This document shows, one piece after another, positions 12,080 to 23,867 of a DNA stretch of 64,000 nucleotides. How positions within the stretch are numbered: position 1 is the first letter of the stretch; every line of letters begins with the position of its first letter. The notes under the pieces are model-generated. The model did not search any database and was not told where the DNA came from. It saw only the letters and a program-made list of their open reading frames with translations. Position numbers and translations under genes: made by a program. The stretch is from Phoma sp. XZ068 (lineage: Eukaryota; Ascomycota; Dothideomycetes; Pleosporales; Didymellaceae): the NCBI GenBank assembly GCA_004835665.1, contig RBKR01000004.1:1860001-1924000 (forward strand). The letters run 5' to 3'.

Positions 12080-13704
12080 CTAATCAGTCCTCGTCTTACT
12101 CGCCTCAACACTACTCGCCTCCCCATCAGTCGCAGGATCATACTGTCCCCTCGCGGGCAGGACCGTAGGATTCGCTTCCTTCAACCTCGTCTCGCCCTCA
12201 CTATCACTCTCATCACCATCAAGACCATGCTCGCGCCTCCTACGCTGTCTCTCAAGCCACTCATCGTCATCATCGTCGGACTCCTCATCGTCAACGCCCT
12301 GGTACCCGCTCGCCTGGCCCGCAGGATCCTTGATGAAGCCATCCACAATCCAGTATTGAAGGGCGTTCATGATGAGCGGGAAGACGAACATGACGAAGGT
12401 TATTTGCAGGGCGGTGTTTCCTTCTGTCCAGCGGAGGGCCCAGTCGCCGACCCAGGCTATCCAGGGGAGGAGGGCGAAGATGACCAGGACGCAGAGTTTC
12501 ATGCCGATGAGGCCGAGGAAGTAGATTATGGATTGCTTGAGCCACCAGGTTGCGCGCGGGGGGTAGCCGTAGTTGCCTGAGCGGATGGATTCGGGGGGTG
12601 AGGCGAGGGGGGTGAGGAGGAAGGCGCGGTGGAGGATTTTGAGGAGGAGGACGAGGATGGGGATGCCGATTGTAGTCTGGTGATGTTAGCTTCTGGGAAC
12701 TTCATTGTATGTGGTGTTGGGACTTACGTCGATGGCTAGGTTGAGCAGATAGAACGAGCACGGGTTTGGCTCGTCGCCCTTCTCAGAAGCGACTGCCGTG
12801 AGTGCTGCCTGTTGTGTCTGCGCCTGGACGTCGAATTGGCCGGACGAGAGCATGGACATGAGGATGTTTGCCAGATGCAGCAGAACAGAGCCAAAAACCT
12901 GCTTGGACACGTCGAAGAACCAAATCTTCATCGGCCGGCGGGGATGCTCCCTCAGCCTCTTAACTGCAAGTGACGACACAGCAAGCAATCCCAGCGCTCC
13001 CTGTACGAACAGCGCAAAGTCGCCAAGCAAGTTGCACTCGCCCTTTCCATCTTCGCCGTCGAGCGGGTGCTTGCCAGTGGCGCTCGCAACATTCGATGGC
13101 TGAGCCGTCGGCTTTGCAAAAGCCACAGAACTAGATGCCTCAGCGGGAGGCGTAGGCATAGTCTCCTCCTGCGCAGGCACCGTCTTAGGCGCCTCATCCA
13201 TATGCGTAGGCGTAGGCTTCCCAGGAAGAACCGGCTCATTACCAGAATGCGGCTCATCATCAACAGGCTCAGCCTTCACGCCCGCAATACCAAGAAGCTC
13301 CGTCTCAAATACTACCATCAATTAGCCACGCCTTCTCACATCGCCGGTGCGTACTACTCACTCAACGTGCTCCCCGCGGGAATCGGTCCAACGCCTTGGT
13401 TCCCATACGCCATGTTCGGCGGTATCGTCAGCTTCCTGCCCTCTCCTATACACATGCCCAACAGCCCTTGGTCCCACCCGGCAATAACCTGGCCAGCACC
13501 AAGCTTGAATTCAAACGGCCTGCCGCTATCGACGTTGGAGTCGAACAGCGTGCCATCTGTGAGCGTGCCCTTGTACTTCATCTGCACGGTGTCGCCATTC
13601 TTAGTTTTGCGCGTGCACTCCACGGGCTTGGTGACGGAGATGTCGAGGTTCTGCGCGAGCGCGAGGGCGGGGAGGACCGCGAGGGCGCTGGTAAGGAGCC
13701 GCAT
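12080..13704 (-). CDS. FKBP-type prolyl isomerase fused to STIMATE-family membrane protein
   Basis: Exons 13704-13362, 13311-12728 and 12676-12080 (introns of 50 and 51 bp) give 507 residues. Residues 1-18 form a signal peptide ending LALAQ. An FKBP domain follows to about 127, with VQMKYKGTL, GTLFDSN, VIAGWDQGL, IPPNMAYG and FETELLGI. This matches the ER-type FKBP2/Fpr2 class. A Pro/Glu/Thr-rich linker (about 128-205) has no stop. Then comes the conserved ECNLLGDFALFVQGALG, KIWFFDVSKQVFG, NPCSFYLLNLAID and SGNYGYPP, typical of the STIMATE (TMEM110, yeast YPL162c-like) family, with several membrane segments and an acidic, Arg-rich tail. FKBP2 acts on proline bonds in the ER lumen. Human STIMATE sits at ER-plasma membrane junctions and promotes STIM1 Ca2+ signalling. 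In the fungi I know these are separate genes. In-frame Met codons in the linker could start a separate STIMATE product. Confidence 0.8.
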
Positions 13705-14278
13705 CGTGTGCGCGGTGTGTCGAGAGAAGTTGCCGTGTCTCGCAAGGAGAGATATGCACGCCGCACGTGGTCGGAGGTCGTCGTGTCTCGGCGTGAGGCT
13801 TGAGCTACCAGGGTACGCTCCGGAGTCCGGGCGGCGATGTGAAACGCGAGAGTGGTGCTTTGCAGCTGCCTGGCGCGGGAAAATGGAGTTGAGAAAGTCC
13901 GTAGAGGACGTGCAAGGAGGGTGTCAGAGCGGAGAGGACATGATGGGCGTGTGATAGGCAAGCGTGCACGCGATTAGATCATCGCCGCTTGTGAGCTTGT
14001 GAGGGACCGTTGCCCGCGGACCCCAGATTCGTCTGGAACGGGACGCTTGGCTACCAACTCCACTCTCTCCACTCTGTATCACAATCAGATGTTAGTCACT
14101 AAACGAACAGTTTTTAATGCATTGACGAGCAAGTTTTGGCAACGCAAGAAAATATGTATTTAGTCTTAGGGAAGGGTATCTCCCGTGCGCTTAACTGCGC
14201 TGTGCCTACCAAAACGCCGATATATGCAGTCAAATGCAACCCACATCTTCAACTTTGTGCGACGTGGACGTAGTAATA
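13705..14278. other. promoter region of FKBP-STIMATE gene
   Basis: No gene. This holds the start-side flank of the gene at 12080-13704 and the 3' flank of the transporter at 14279. GC-rich open frames here are out of frame with any conserved sequence. Confidence 0.5.
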
Positions 14279-16229
14279 CTAATCCAAATCCTCCGGCCTC
14301 TTGATCGGGCTGGATCGCGATGAAGACTCCGCACCCGCAGGCCCACTAATACCAGGTGCGAGCTGCAAACTAGTTCTAATGCCTCTGCTCGCGCCTAGCG
14401 ATGGTCCGCTGCCGCCGCGGTCTGGATCCACCGTGTTGACGGGCGCGTACTCGTCCTCGGCATTCAAGTGTACTTTCAGGAGATGCTCCTCACGCATCTT
14501 CTTGATCTTCATGTAGTTGTACAGCGCAATGCTGCCAATGGTGACAACCAAACCTGTGAGGTTGATCGGTGTGAGGGGGTCATTGAAAACGAGGTTTGCG
14601 GTGGTAATGGTTACGACTTCCTTGAAGATGCCGCAGATACTGAGTGTGACGACCGAGGTTCGCTTCAGCAGAGCGAATTCCGACGATGTCATGAGGAAGG
14701 CCAGGCAGCCTGGGAAGATCAATATGCCAAGGCCGAGAGCTGTGCCTTTCTGGTCAAACAGCCGTGCAAGACCTTCTTGCAGAGCGCCGAAACCTTCCAC
14801 GGGTACGGCGAGAACGAATATGCTGATAAACATGACGGGTGCTAGGAAAAAGATCGACGAGAACGGGTTCGCCGTCGCAGGGTTGCGGAGGAGGAGGATT
14901 TGGGTGAGCGACCAGCGGAATCCAGAAGAGCAGGCCGAAGCCATGACAAGGATGAAGCCCAAGGCGTGGAAGGCGGTTTCGCCAGCGACCATCATGACGA
15001 CACCGACAGTCATGATGGCGATAATAAGGACAAGGCGCCACGAGGGCTGCTCGAGGCGGAAGAGGAAAGCGAAGATGAGGACGAAACCGAGTGCAGACGA
15101 CTTGCACATTGCTGTTGCTGTTAGCCTCCGTAAATATCATGGAGAGAAAGATACTCACTGAAAAAAGTCAAGGAAATGAACTTCAGACTTGTGTTGCCCA
15201 GGCCAATGTCCATGCCGGTGGCCGCACCACAGGGTCCTATCCGCGAAAAGTAGAACCACTTCGTCATGAGCGGCTTCTTGGGGTCTAATGGTTCCACGCG
15301 AGCGCCAGGCGCGTGTGGGTTGAGAGAGTCGTGTCGGGGTCGAAGAGACGGTACTAGGAAAAGTACCAGAGAGGCGAGGGAGAACTGCACGAGCATGTGC
15401 AGGCAGGTTGTGAATAATGGGAAAGGAAAGATGTTTTGCGTGGCGCCGTCGCCCGTTTCGACCTTGAACATCCACTTGTTGTAGACAGATATGGATATTG
15501 AGAAGAGATACCTTGGCATGTTAGCATCCTGCAGTGCAATTTTAAATATGGCGTGTGTCCTTACCACAGGCATATGAGGACGACATTGATGAGCATATCG
15601 CGATACAGGCTCTGGTCGGCGAGGGCCTTCTCCTCCTTGGTGTAGGCGAGGCCTGCCTCGGGCACGATGCGGTTGTCGAGCAGCGTGTTCCTCCTCTTCC
15701 GCCGTGCGTTCTTGCGGCGCACCTTCTTGGTCAGCCCCGTCTCCTCGTCATCCTCAAGCCCATCAGCGCTCATGTCGTCGTCGGTGCTGTCGCTGCGCGA
15801 GCCACTGTCCGAGGCGTTGCCCGAGCTGTCCTCGCCTTCCTCGGCAATGTGGTCGTCGCGCCGCCTCTTGGTCCTGTGTCTGCGCTCCTTCTTGCTCGTT
15901 GCTGCGGCGGCGGCGCCAGTGATGGAGGACGATCGCCGTCTCGTCGACTGCTCCATGCCCCCAAGCGTCACTACCGTCGGCGTGGGCGGGTGGATGAGCT
16001 TCGCTACGTCGGCCGGGCGTCGCTTAGTAGCGGTGAATGGGCGGTGACGTACGTGGTCGTCGTCGTCGTCGTCGTCGTCGTCGCTGCTGAGGCCGGAGAG
16101 GCTGCTGGTCGAGGGAGGGTTGGAGAATGTGCGCAGCGGAAACTCATCGCCCGGGTGCCGTAACGTGTCAGGCGGCTGTCTCGAAGCGGTGTCGTCGAGC
16201 CAGCGTGCTACTGCCGAGTCTGAAGTCAT
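14279..16229 (-). CDS. triose-phosphate/nucleotide-sugar-type transporter (SLC35C2-like)
   Basis: Exons 16229-15565, 15511-15159 and 15111-14279 (introns of 53 and 47 bp) give 616 residues. The first 200 residues are disordered, with a run of nine Asp (coded by a trinucleotide repeat), basic Lys/Arg clusters and Ser/Asp-rich patches. The membrane domain begins near 215 (INVVLICLW YLFSIS) and contains VYNKWMF, GLGNTSLKFI, CSSGFRWSLTQ and GIFKEVVTI. These are hallmarks of the TPT/DMT (DUF250) family, with about ten helices. The C-terminus is cytosolic and Ser/Pro-rich. Relatives move sugar phosphates or nucleotide sugars across Golgi or ER membranes. The substrate is not predictable here. The start ATG at 16229 opens the only long upstream frame. 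Confidence 0.88.
16056..16082. repeat. (GTC)9 microsatellite coding poly-Asp
   Basis: Nine perfect GTC copies on +, read as nine GAC (Asp) codons in the transporter gene on -. It is a likely length-variable site. Confidence 0.9.
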
Positions 16230-16920
16230 GTTTACCCCCGGCCTCGCGCCTGATTCGTCTAGTCACTTGGCGATCAGATGAGCTGGGTCCCCGGAGAGTG
16301 CGGAGCTAGCATCAGGGGCTGGCGGGAGGATGCGCTGTCGGTGAGCGATCGAACGCGGCTGCAGGTACGATGGCAGCAGCACGTCTTTGAAGCGGCCAGC
16401 GGCGGATCCTTTGAAATTTGGCTGAACGCTGTTACACTTCTGGCCTCGACCAGGGTTCGGCACGCTGACCGTGAGACGCCGCCAATCGTCCAATGGGCCG
16501 CCCACGGGTCGCGTGCTCGTAGTGAGCGGGGAAGCGTGCTGTGGCTGCTGTGGCTATTGCGAGCAGAGCCTTACACCACCATGTGAGATGAGATGTAATT
16601 TGACGCACTCTGGTACACCTTCGTCACCGAGACTGTGGCTGATGCGGCTTTATGTCACCCAACCTGTGCGATGCTGTTTGATGCACACCGCCGTCACACA
16701 GACGGTCTCCAGTCTCACGATGCACGTTGAATTCCACGACATAATTGTGCGCTCAGTGCTCGTTCTCTGCACTCATACCTGATATTAGATATTGATAGAT
16801 GCGTCCTAATATCGACGCAGAAAACATATGCTTGTTGGGTTCCCCTTCCGCATCCAAGCACCTAATCAACGCCGTCCCATGCACACCAGTCCTTACAAAA
16901 GAAAGAGCCCAGAACCACGC
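16230..16920. other. intergenic
   Basis: Promoter side of the transporter gene and 3' side of the Mo25 gene. No gene or clear element seen. Confidence 0.5.
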
Positions 16921-18258
16921 CTACGCTGCTGCAGGCGGTGGAACAGGCTGACTCGGTAGCTGCTCAATCTGCCGTATCAAGAAGCTCTTCTCGTCGATGA
17001 ATTGCTCGTCTTCTGTGCGGTCGTCGAGGAAGTTGGGCAGGAAGCGCAGGAGCTTCTCGCGGTTACTGATCAGGATTCGCTGGACGGCCATGGACTTGTT
17101 TGGGTTTGCGACGAAAACCTGCCATGTTAGCATGGCTCCGGGTGGCTGCATCAAGCCTGCACATACCTTGAACACGTGGAAACCCTCGTAGTTGATCATC
17201 CGCCTGTCGTCCCGCAACAGCTTCATGATGATCTTGAGATGCTCGCCCGAGTCCACATACTGCGTCATTACGCTATAGTTCGCTCGGTCGAGCAGAATCT
17301 CGCCCAGCAACTTGATCGATTGCCGCTTGGTCACGTAGCTCTCCGATGATATCAGCATCGTGTTGTACTTGGAGAAGAACATCTCAAAATTCGTCTGTAA
17401 GAATGTGGCCACGAGCGGCTTGTGCTTGGTGAGGATTTCCTGCTCCTGTTAATCTTGCTTTCGAGGGACGTGATACAGGCACATACTCTAAATGTGTTGA
17501 ATGCATCTGCACTTAGCTCAAATGCACCCTTGTCTATCCAATCGAAGAACCTCCAAAATATGCCGTTGCCCGTCGCAGGTATGTCAGGGTTGACATTGGC
17601 GAGATCCAGCTGCTTTTCCCCTTCTTCGCCCTCATCGTACAGTAACAACGCTGCAATTGCATCGTATTTGAGGGCCTCTCGCAGAACCCCTCCACAAGGC
17701 ATGGCGCTTTCTCGTCTGTCGTAGCCCCTGCATAACGCTATTATTATGTCCGGGCGGAACTGTACGATGTGGTGGAGTACTTGAGGGTCCGTTTGGCCGG
17801 CAGGCTTGTAGCGAAAGGCGGACGAGAAGATGACTTGTGCGTCCTTTCGCGATTCGAAGGGCAGTTTGTGTATGTTTATTGCCAGTACGTAAAGCAGGTC
17901 GTCGCTCAATATAGCCGAGAGGAGCTGGAATACGAGTTCGGGGTTGACTTCTGTGTCTACATAGCCGTCAGCATGCTTTGTTGGCGAGGGGCCCACACGT
18001 GTGAGGCGTGAATAAAGATATGTAGGAAATGTGAGTCGTACCAGGCGTGCCCTGAAGCCTCAATTTCATCTGCTGCAGGTCCCGCGCAAGTTCCTCTTCC
18101 AACTAGCACTCGTCAGCAACGTCGGCGTGCATACTGCGGGGTACGGAGCATGCCTTTGGATTGGGCTTGTCCTCCTGGCTAAGGCGGACGGTGAGGTCCT
18201 TGGTCGACCGTGTGAGCTCGGCATTGCTCTTCTGCTTGTTCCGGAATAAGAATGCCAT
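16921..18258 (-). CDS. hymA: Mo25-like scaffold protein (HymA)
   Basis: Exons 18258-18154, 18102-18042, 17956-17487, 17445-17167 and 17118-16921 give 370 residues, close to the family length. Conserved Mo25 segments are MAFLF at the start, KLPFESRKDAQVIF, GYDRRESA, GVLREALKYD, FELSADAFNTFR, SYVTKRQSIKLLGEILLDR, FHVFKVFVANPNKS and DRTEDEQF. Mo25/HymA is an armadillo-like scaffold that activates germinal-centre/Ste20-type kinases in the MOR/RAM network. In Aspergillus nidulans it is needed for conidiophore development. The first intron is ambiguous. It is either a 51-bp GC-AG intron (donor AAG|GCATGC) or a 42-bp GT-AG intron starting nine bases later, which would add three residues. The intron 17486-17446 is only 41 bp. 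Confidence 0.93.
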
Positions 18259-18715
18259 ATTGAGGGAGGGTCCGGCACGGAGCGGTGATAGTGCGGCACG
18301 CGGTAAGGGAGGAGGGCTGTGGGCGCCAGACAGCTGCTATCTGGATGGCAGGAACATGCAGACGGTTCTGAGTTTGTTATACCCGCAGAGGGTGGTGTGG
18401 CGCCTGTTTACAGGGGTGTTGTGCAGTTTGTTGTTGCTGCTATTCCCTTATGACGTTCCAGCCCTACTCGTGCAGCGCAGACGACAGCTGAAACCCATGG
18501 TGAACCCTGCATCAACTAGCGCTGTCATCCTTGCCCGTCGCGCGCTGCCACATGGAACAACATCTCACAAGGCCACACTACAGAAGGTTCCATCTGAGGT
18601 ATGAGTCAGTATATGGGTAATGTAGTATTCATCTATGTACGTTTGTTTCTAAGTGTGTGGTATGTCGATCTATGTATTATCTCCTATTATTATTATCGTC
18701 TTCCTGCTCACGCGA
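18259..18715. other. intergenic, Mo25 promoter side
   Basis: Promoter flank of Mo25 and 3' flank of the CDK-like kinase. No gene seen. Confidence 0.5.
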
Positions 18716-19897
18716 CTAGTCTCGGAAGTATGCATGTTCGAGGACCTGGTCTGTCAGCTTGATGTACCCAATAATTATGTGTGCTTTCTTACCTTCAATG
18801 CCGTCATGCGCGCTCCGCTCTCGTACCGGACGAGTTCTGAGACAAGGTCCTGCCCTTCTTCAGACACTCGGGGAAGTATTCGAGCCCAATGCTCCTCGGG
18901 ATAATCGTAAAACTGCACTTTGCCCCAATCCGGGAATTTCGCTGCCTCCTGCCTGAAGTTAGTTTCTTTAGCTTTCCAAGAGCCTTCCCGCACTTACAGG
19001 CCAGCGGGTCAATGTCGGCGTTCCTAGCTTCTTGAAAATGCTCTGCAATAACGCCAAATCGCTTCCCAGTTCTCCAGAATCGAACAGAGTCGTGTGATCT
19101 GGTTGCAGTATCTCGGCAACGGTACAGCCAGCCGACCACAAGTCAAGACTGCAGTCATATGCCTTGTTGCCAAAAAGCAGCTCTGGTGGTCTGTAGCAGG
19201 TTGTGCCAACATCCGTGATCTTAGCGTCGGCCGCTTCGGAGCTCGAAGTATGGGGTGCCCATGCAATGCCAAAGTCCGCAAGATAAGCCGGTCCGTCGAT
19301 ACTTTTGAGCAGTATATTCGAAGGCTTGATGTCGCGGTGGATGATGCCGTGTTCGTGAATGAATGCGAGAGCAGAGAACAAGTCCTTCAGCCAGATCTTC
19401 ACCTGCGGCTTTGCGAATTTTCCTTCGCGAAGGACCACGCTCAAGTCGAATTGCATAAAAGGGAAAACCAGAACAAATCGGCTGCCGTCCTCTCGGAAGG
19501 TGTCTAATAGTGGGATGACGTTCGGACATGCCGCTTTCTTCAAAATCTCTGCCTCACGCCTCGAATCGTGCGGCGGCTCCATCATCGACGGTGAGGTGAT
19601 CTTGAGTGCAACGAACTTGGCTCTCGATGGTGCGCCTTCCGGAAAGTAGCCATCTTCATTCAAAGCAGGTGCCTTGTAGATGGCAGAAAAAAGACCTTCT
19701 CGGTAGTAGAGAGCATTTTGATACATGCCCACTGAGATTGCGCCGGGAGTGGGTACGTACTTCGTGTCCTGTGCATCTGTAAGTGACCATTGCGCTGAAT
19801 AGGTAGAGTGTGTGAGTATTACCTCTGGGGTCGGGAACTGAAGGAACCGTGGAGGATAGCTTGCCACTTTTTCGTCGATTGAACTTTCATATTCGTC
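18716..19897 (-). CDS. CDK-like protein kinase (CMGC), 5' end unresolved
   Basis: Supported exons are 19897-18998, 18948-18793 and 18745-18716 (introns 49 and 47 bp). The kinase shows a glycine-loop segment YREGLFSAIYKA, VALKI, HRDIKPSNILL, ADFGIAW, a T-loop reading GTTCYRPPELLFG, and SLDLWSAGCTVAEIL. These are CMGC/CDK features, and the GTTCYRPPELLFG form resembles fungal Csk1-type CDK-activating kinases; that assignment is tentative. The last exon is just ten codons (VLEHAYFRD, stop). No in-frame ATG exists before a stop upstream of 19897, and GAC at 19897 follows a TAG acceptor. So coding must continue in an upstream exon. A candidate is 20051-19949, bounded by a CGCAG acceptor and a GTACGA donor, which keeps frame across a 51-bp intron. 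The true start was not found. Confidence 0.8.
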
Positions 19898-20051
19898 CTA
19901 ACGCCTTGTCAACTAACCAGCCACCGGGAAACGGTGTTTTTCTCGTACGATTGAGCCGGCTTCGTCATATATCCTAGTCTCGGCTATGATGGCTTCCCTG
20001 TGCGCATCACTTGCTAGTAGCAAAGGACTCGAGGCATGACAGGCGTCTATT

Positions 20052-20896
20052 CTGCGAAAAATTAGCTTGATGCAGGCCAGCATTGCAAACAAGTGGTAAG
20101 AGAAGGTACACAGAAACTCGGAGAGAGTTTATAGAATGGTTCGTCGGCACAACATGGTCCAGATCTCGATCCAGCTGCGTTACCCAGAGCTGTCAGACAA
20201 GGCCCGTTCCTGGCGCCCGACTGAAAGACCAGGAATGAGGCTTTCCCATGTTGTCTCTTGGGCAACGACGGTGTTTCTTGAGTCGTGTTTGCGATATCGT
20301 ATGGAAGTATGAATTCTTACGAGGTGCTCCCTGTGCCAGGGTTCAGGGGTGTGTACATGGATGTGGTAGTACTTGCATTTTCGTAACAGCACGCATGCGG
20401 TCCGCAAAGCTAAAGCGTGCACGCCAGTCTTGAGAAGCCATCTGGGCTGGAGGAGGAGTGAGGATTGTTGTTTTGATTTCAGCAGCACGAAGAGGCGGTC
20501 AAGTGGTGTGTAGAGGGTTGGTTTGCCGAAACATCTAATGGCGCCCAAAGCAGCAGGGTCCACCAGCTTGAATTAACAGGTTCCAACGCATCTGGCTGCA
20601 TTTCCCTAATGGCCGCCCCATCCACGTCGGCCTCAGGCTGTCGCTGGGTTTGCCCCGCTTATCGTCTCTGGATCCTCGCTGGGGTACCGCGCGTTATTTG
20701 TGTGTTTCTACAGGTTACGTCAATCCCGGCCACAACCGCACGCCCTAGGCCGCATCGCGTTAAGGCCCAAGCCCGAACCTCATTACGTACCGTCGAGGGA
20801 GCTCTCACGACACTCCACGAGCTTACCAGAGCTGTATTCTTAGGCGCATTCACTGCGTAGCCCGCCCGTGACTGTGAGCCCATCCCCACAGTCGCC
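20052..20896. other. divergent upstream region of CDK-like kinase and Syp1
   Basis: Probably holds the 5' exon(s) of the CDK-like kinase on - and the Syp1 promoter on +. Open frames on - (20062-20265, 20180-20563) could contribute exon pieces, but no start could be fixed. Confidence 0.35.
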
Positions 20897-23867
20897 ATGG
20901 AGCTCCAGCGCAAAGAGTACCCGGCAGTGCTGGTGAGCCGCTTCCAAGCCCGCCCGCCCGCGTCCCCGTCGACTCACCCCGTGTGTAGCAAGCCCTCTCG
21001 CCCGCGCAAGCCGTAGACGTCCTCAATGGGCGTATGAAGCACGTGAACCAGCTGAACACGCAGATCGCAGACTGGCTGCAGGTGTGTGAATCCCGCCCGC
21101 CCCGCATTTGCCCATCATGCCTCGGTGCTCACCCATGCGCAGGAGCGGCGTCGCGTCGAAGAACAGTATGTGCAGGGCCTGCGCAAGCTTGCGAACAGGC
21201 ACCCGCCGGACGATGCATCGGAATTGGGGTATGCGCATGTATACCTTCCCTCTGCGCGCAGTGACTGACGCCCGCCAGCATCTTCTCCGTGCCGTGGCAG
21301 AAGATCGTGAGCGCAACCGGCGCCGTTGCGGGCTCCCACGAGCACCTTGCACGCAAGATCGAGTCTGACGTCGAGCGCCCACTGCGTGAGTTCTATGCGA
21401 ACGACCGGGAAGTGCAGGCCATGAGCAACATGTCTGGCAACCTGGCATCTATGGCCAAGGACGTCGACTCGGCGCGAAAGAAGTCGGAGAAGCTCCGGGC
21501 CAAGGGCGCGAAAGCGAAGCCCTCCGAGGTCGGCGAGGCGGCGCAAGAGGAGCAGAACGCTGAGCTGCAATGGGACTCGCAGGCGCCATTCGTCTATGAG
21601 AAGCTGCAGGCCGTCGATGAAAGCCGACTGAACCATCTGCGCGACGCCCTGACGCAGTTCCAGACACACGAGGTGGACCAGGTGGAGCGCAGCAGGATTA
21701 CAGCAGAGGAGACGCTCAACGTACTGCTGAACATTGAGACAGCAGACGAGATCCAGACATGGTCTCTGAGGCTGCGAAGCGGAGACATTCCGCAGCCAAG
21801 TCGCAAGATGAGCAACCCACCACCGGCCTCTCCAGCCAGAAATCTGGCGCCGCCCCCGGTGCCATTGGGAGCTGGCCCTGCGGATGACGCTCGCAGCCAG
21901 AAGAGTGGTTCTAGTATGAACACGTTCAGATATTGAAGTTCCAGTACTGACAATAAATAGCCCAAGAAAAGCACAGCTCGAACCCTCTGAAGCGATTTGG
22001 TACCGTACTTGGACGACGAAGACAGAGTGCTCACCCATACGGCCGCGCTGCTTCACCTGAGCAGAAGTCGTCCTCGAACCTGGGCTCGGCATTTGGCTTT
22101 GGGAAGAACAAACACAAGGACAAAGATGTGCCACCTCCCTCCACGGCCGATCGCCCACGCTCGCCCCTGAGACGCCTTTCATCCAGGCGTGAATCGGAAC
22201 GAGCGCCGTCACCAGTTCACCCTCCGCCTTCGAGAGATACAGATGAGCCAAACGGATTCGCTACCACTGCGCCAAACGAGATCGAACCGGTCGCAGCCCC
22301 AGTCAATGGAACTACGCAAGATTCGATACCCGAATTGAAGGAATCGTTGGCCCCTCCGCCTATCGCCGAACCCAAAGCGGAGCCTGAAAAGGACGCTGAA
22401 GGTTTCTCTCTGCCGCCTTCTACCCTTGACGCAATCACAGAAGCCGAGCGTGAGGCAGGATTGTAAGCAGTCTTCACAAGCTGGTAGCTACGCACTAACA
22501 AATACCCAGTTCCCAGGGCGAGAATAACTCCACACCCCAATTCAAGCTAGACATTAGAAATGCGCCAATCCAGGAAGAGGGAGAAGACAATGATGCTGCC
22601 ATGGCCAGCGTCGTTAATACCCTGCGAGCGGTGAGTAAGATCCAAGTCCTGGAGATACTTCGGTCTAATGTAATTACAGCAAGCGGCACAGCCGAAACGG
22701 AACAGCACACTTCGAGGACGCCGCGATGTTCGTAACACGATATTCGTGCCCAACCCCGCTGTACCAGATTTGCAGAGCATAGGAGAGTCTGCACCTGCAT
22801 TGCCTGCTACCGGTTCGGCTCCTTCGAGTGCTACTTTCCCATCTCCCAGCACACCTACGGTCTTCCCTCCGCTCGTCCCTCCTCCGCAGCCCGCGTCTCC
22901 AGTGTCCAAGCTTCCTCACAGGTCTTTACTGTCCGACGAACATGCTGCACCCGCCTCGGACACCCAGTCAATTCGATCGGGCCGATCGTTGAGCAGTTCC
23001 GCTAGCGCAACGATCAAGCACCCGGACCTGCACGAGCCAGGGCTGAACGCCTCACTCGTGGAGACTGTCAGTGCGTGGTTCGAGCAGGGCAATGTTACCA
23101 AGGCAATGGTTATCGGTCAGGTGGCGCTTGCATTCAATCCTGTCGACATCTCAGCCGGGCCGTTTGGCACAGAGCACATCCGTTTAGAGAACTTTCCCGT
23201 CCTCGAGAAAGTGGCGCCAAACCCAGCTTTCATCGAACAGATCCCGGACAACCCGGGAAACTACTCCGTCGACTTGGCAAAGATCACGAAGACGTCAGTT
23301 GCGTTCCACTATCAACTGCACATTGAGAACAGCAATGTCGCCGCACTCGCGCCTATCATCCTCACCCCGCTGTGGAAGGCAGAGCCAACCCAGGTTTCTG
23401 CCATCCTCAACTACTCGCTGAACCCGCAGTTCGATCTGCGCGGTGCGTCCAGCGTCACGGTCCGCAACCTGGTCCTCGTCATCCGCCTCGAGCCCGGATC
23501 CAAGGCTACGTCGTGCCAGTCCAAACCCGCGGGCACCTTCTCGCGCGACAAGGGCCTCATCTACTGGCGCCTGGGTGACGTGACGCTCTCGCGCGACCAG
23601 CCCGCCCAGGGCATCCGCGCGCGCTTCATCACCGAAAGCGAAGCCAAGCCAGGCAACACCGAAGCGCGCTGGGAAATCAGCGGCGAGCAGTCTCTCACCC
23701 TGGGAAGCGGGTTGGGCGTCAGTCTGAGCGCGCCGGGCGACAAACTGGACGTTGAAGCCGATCCGTTCGCAGATGAGGACAACGCCGCGTCCACCGCGCC
23801 GAGCGTGCAGTGGAAGACTGTGCCCAGCGTGAAGCGCATCACGAGCGGAACGTATCTGGGCGTGTGA
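20897..23867 (+). CDS. syp1: Syp1-like muniscin, F-BAR endocytic adaptor
   Basis: Seven exons, 20897-20932, 20989-21081, 21143-21228, 21279-21913, 21961-22462, 22510-22630 and 22680-23867, give 886 residues with every junction in frame. Residues 1-260 form an F-BAR/EFC domain (start MELQRKEYPAVL; LNGRMKHVNQLN; VEEQYVQGLRKL; SVPWQKIVSAT), mostly helical. About 260-610 is a Ser/Pro-rich linker with polybasic clusters. About 614-886 is the mu-homology domain (ETVSAWFEQGNVTKAMVIGQVALAF through the C-terminus). Syp1/FCHO proteins bind curved plasma membrane and recruit cargo and Ede1 at early endocytic sites, and in yeast also act at the bud neck. The length and domain order match ascomycete Syp1. 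The very short first exon (12 codons) is common in this family. Confidence 0.93.

Noticed and set aside
15555..16163. Long + strand frames with poly-Val and poly-Ser runs
   Set aside because: Antisense reading of the poly-Asp and basic N-terminus of the - strand transporter gene.
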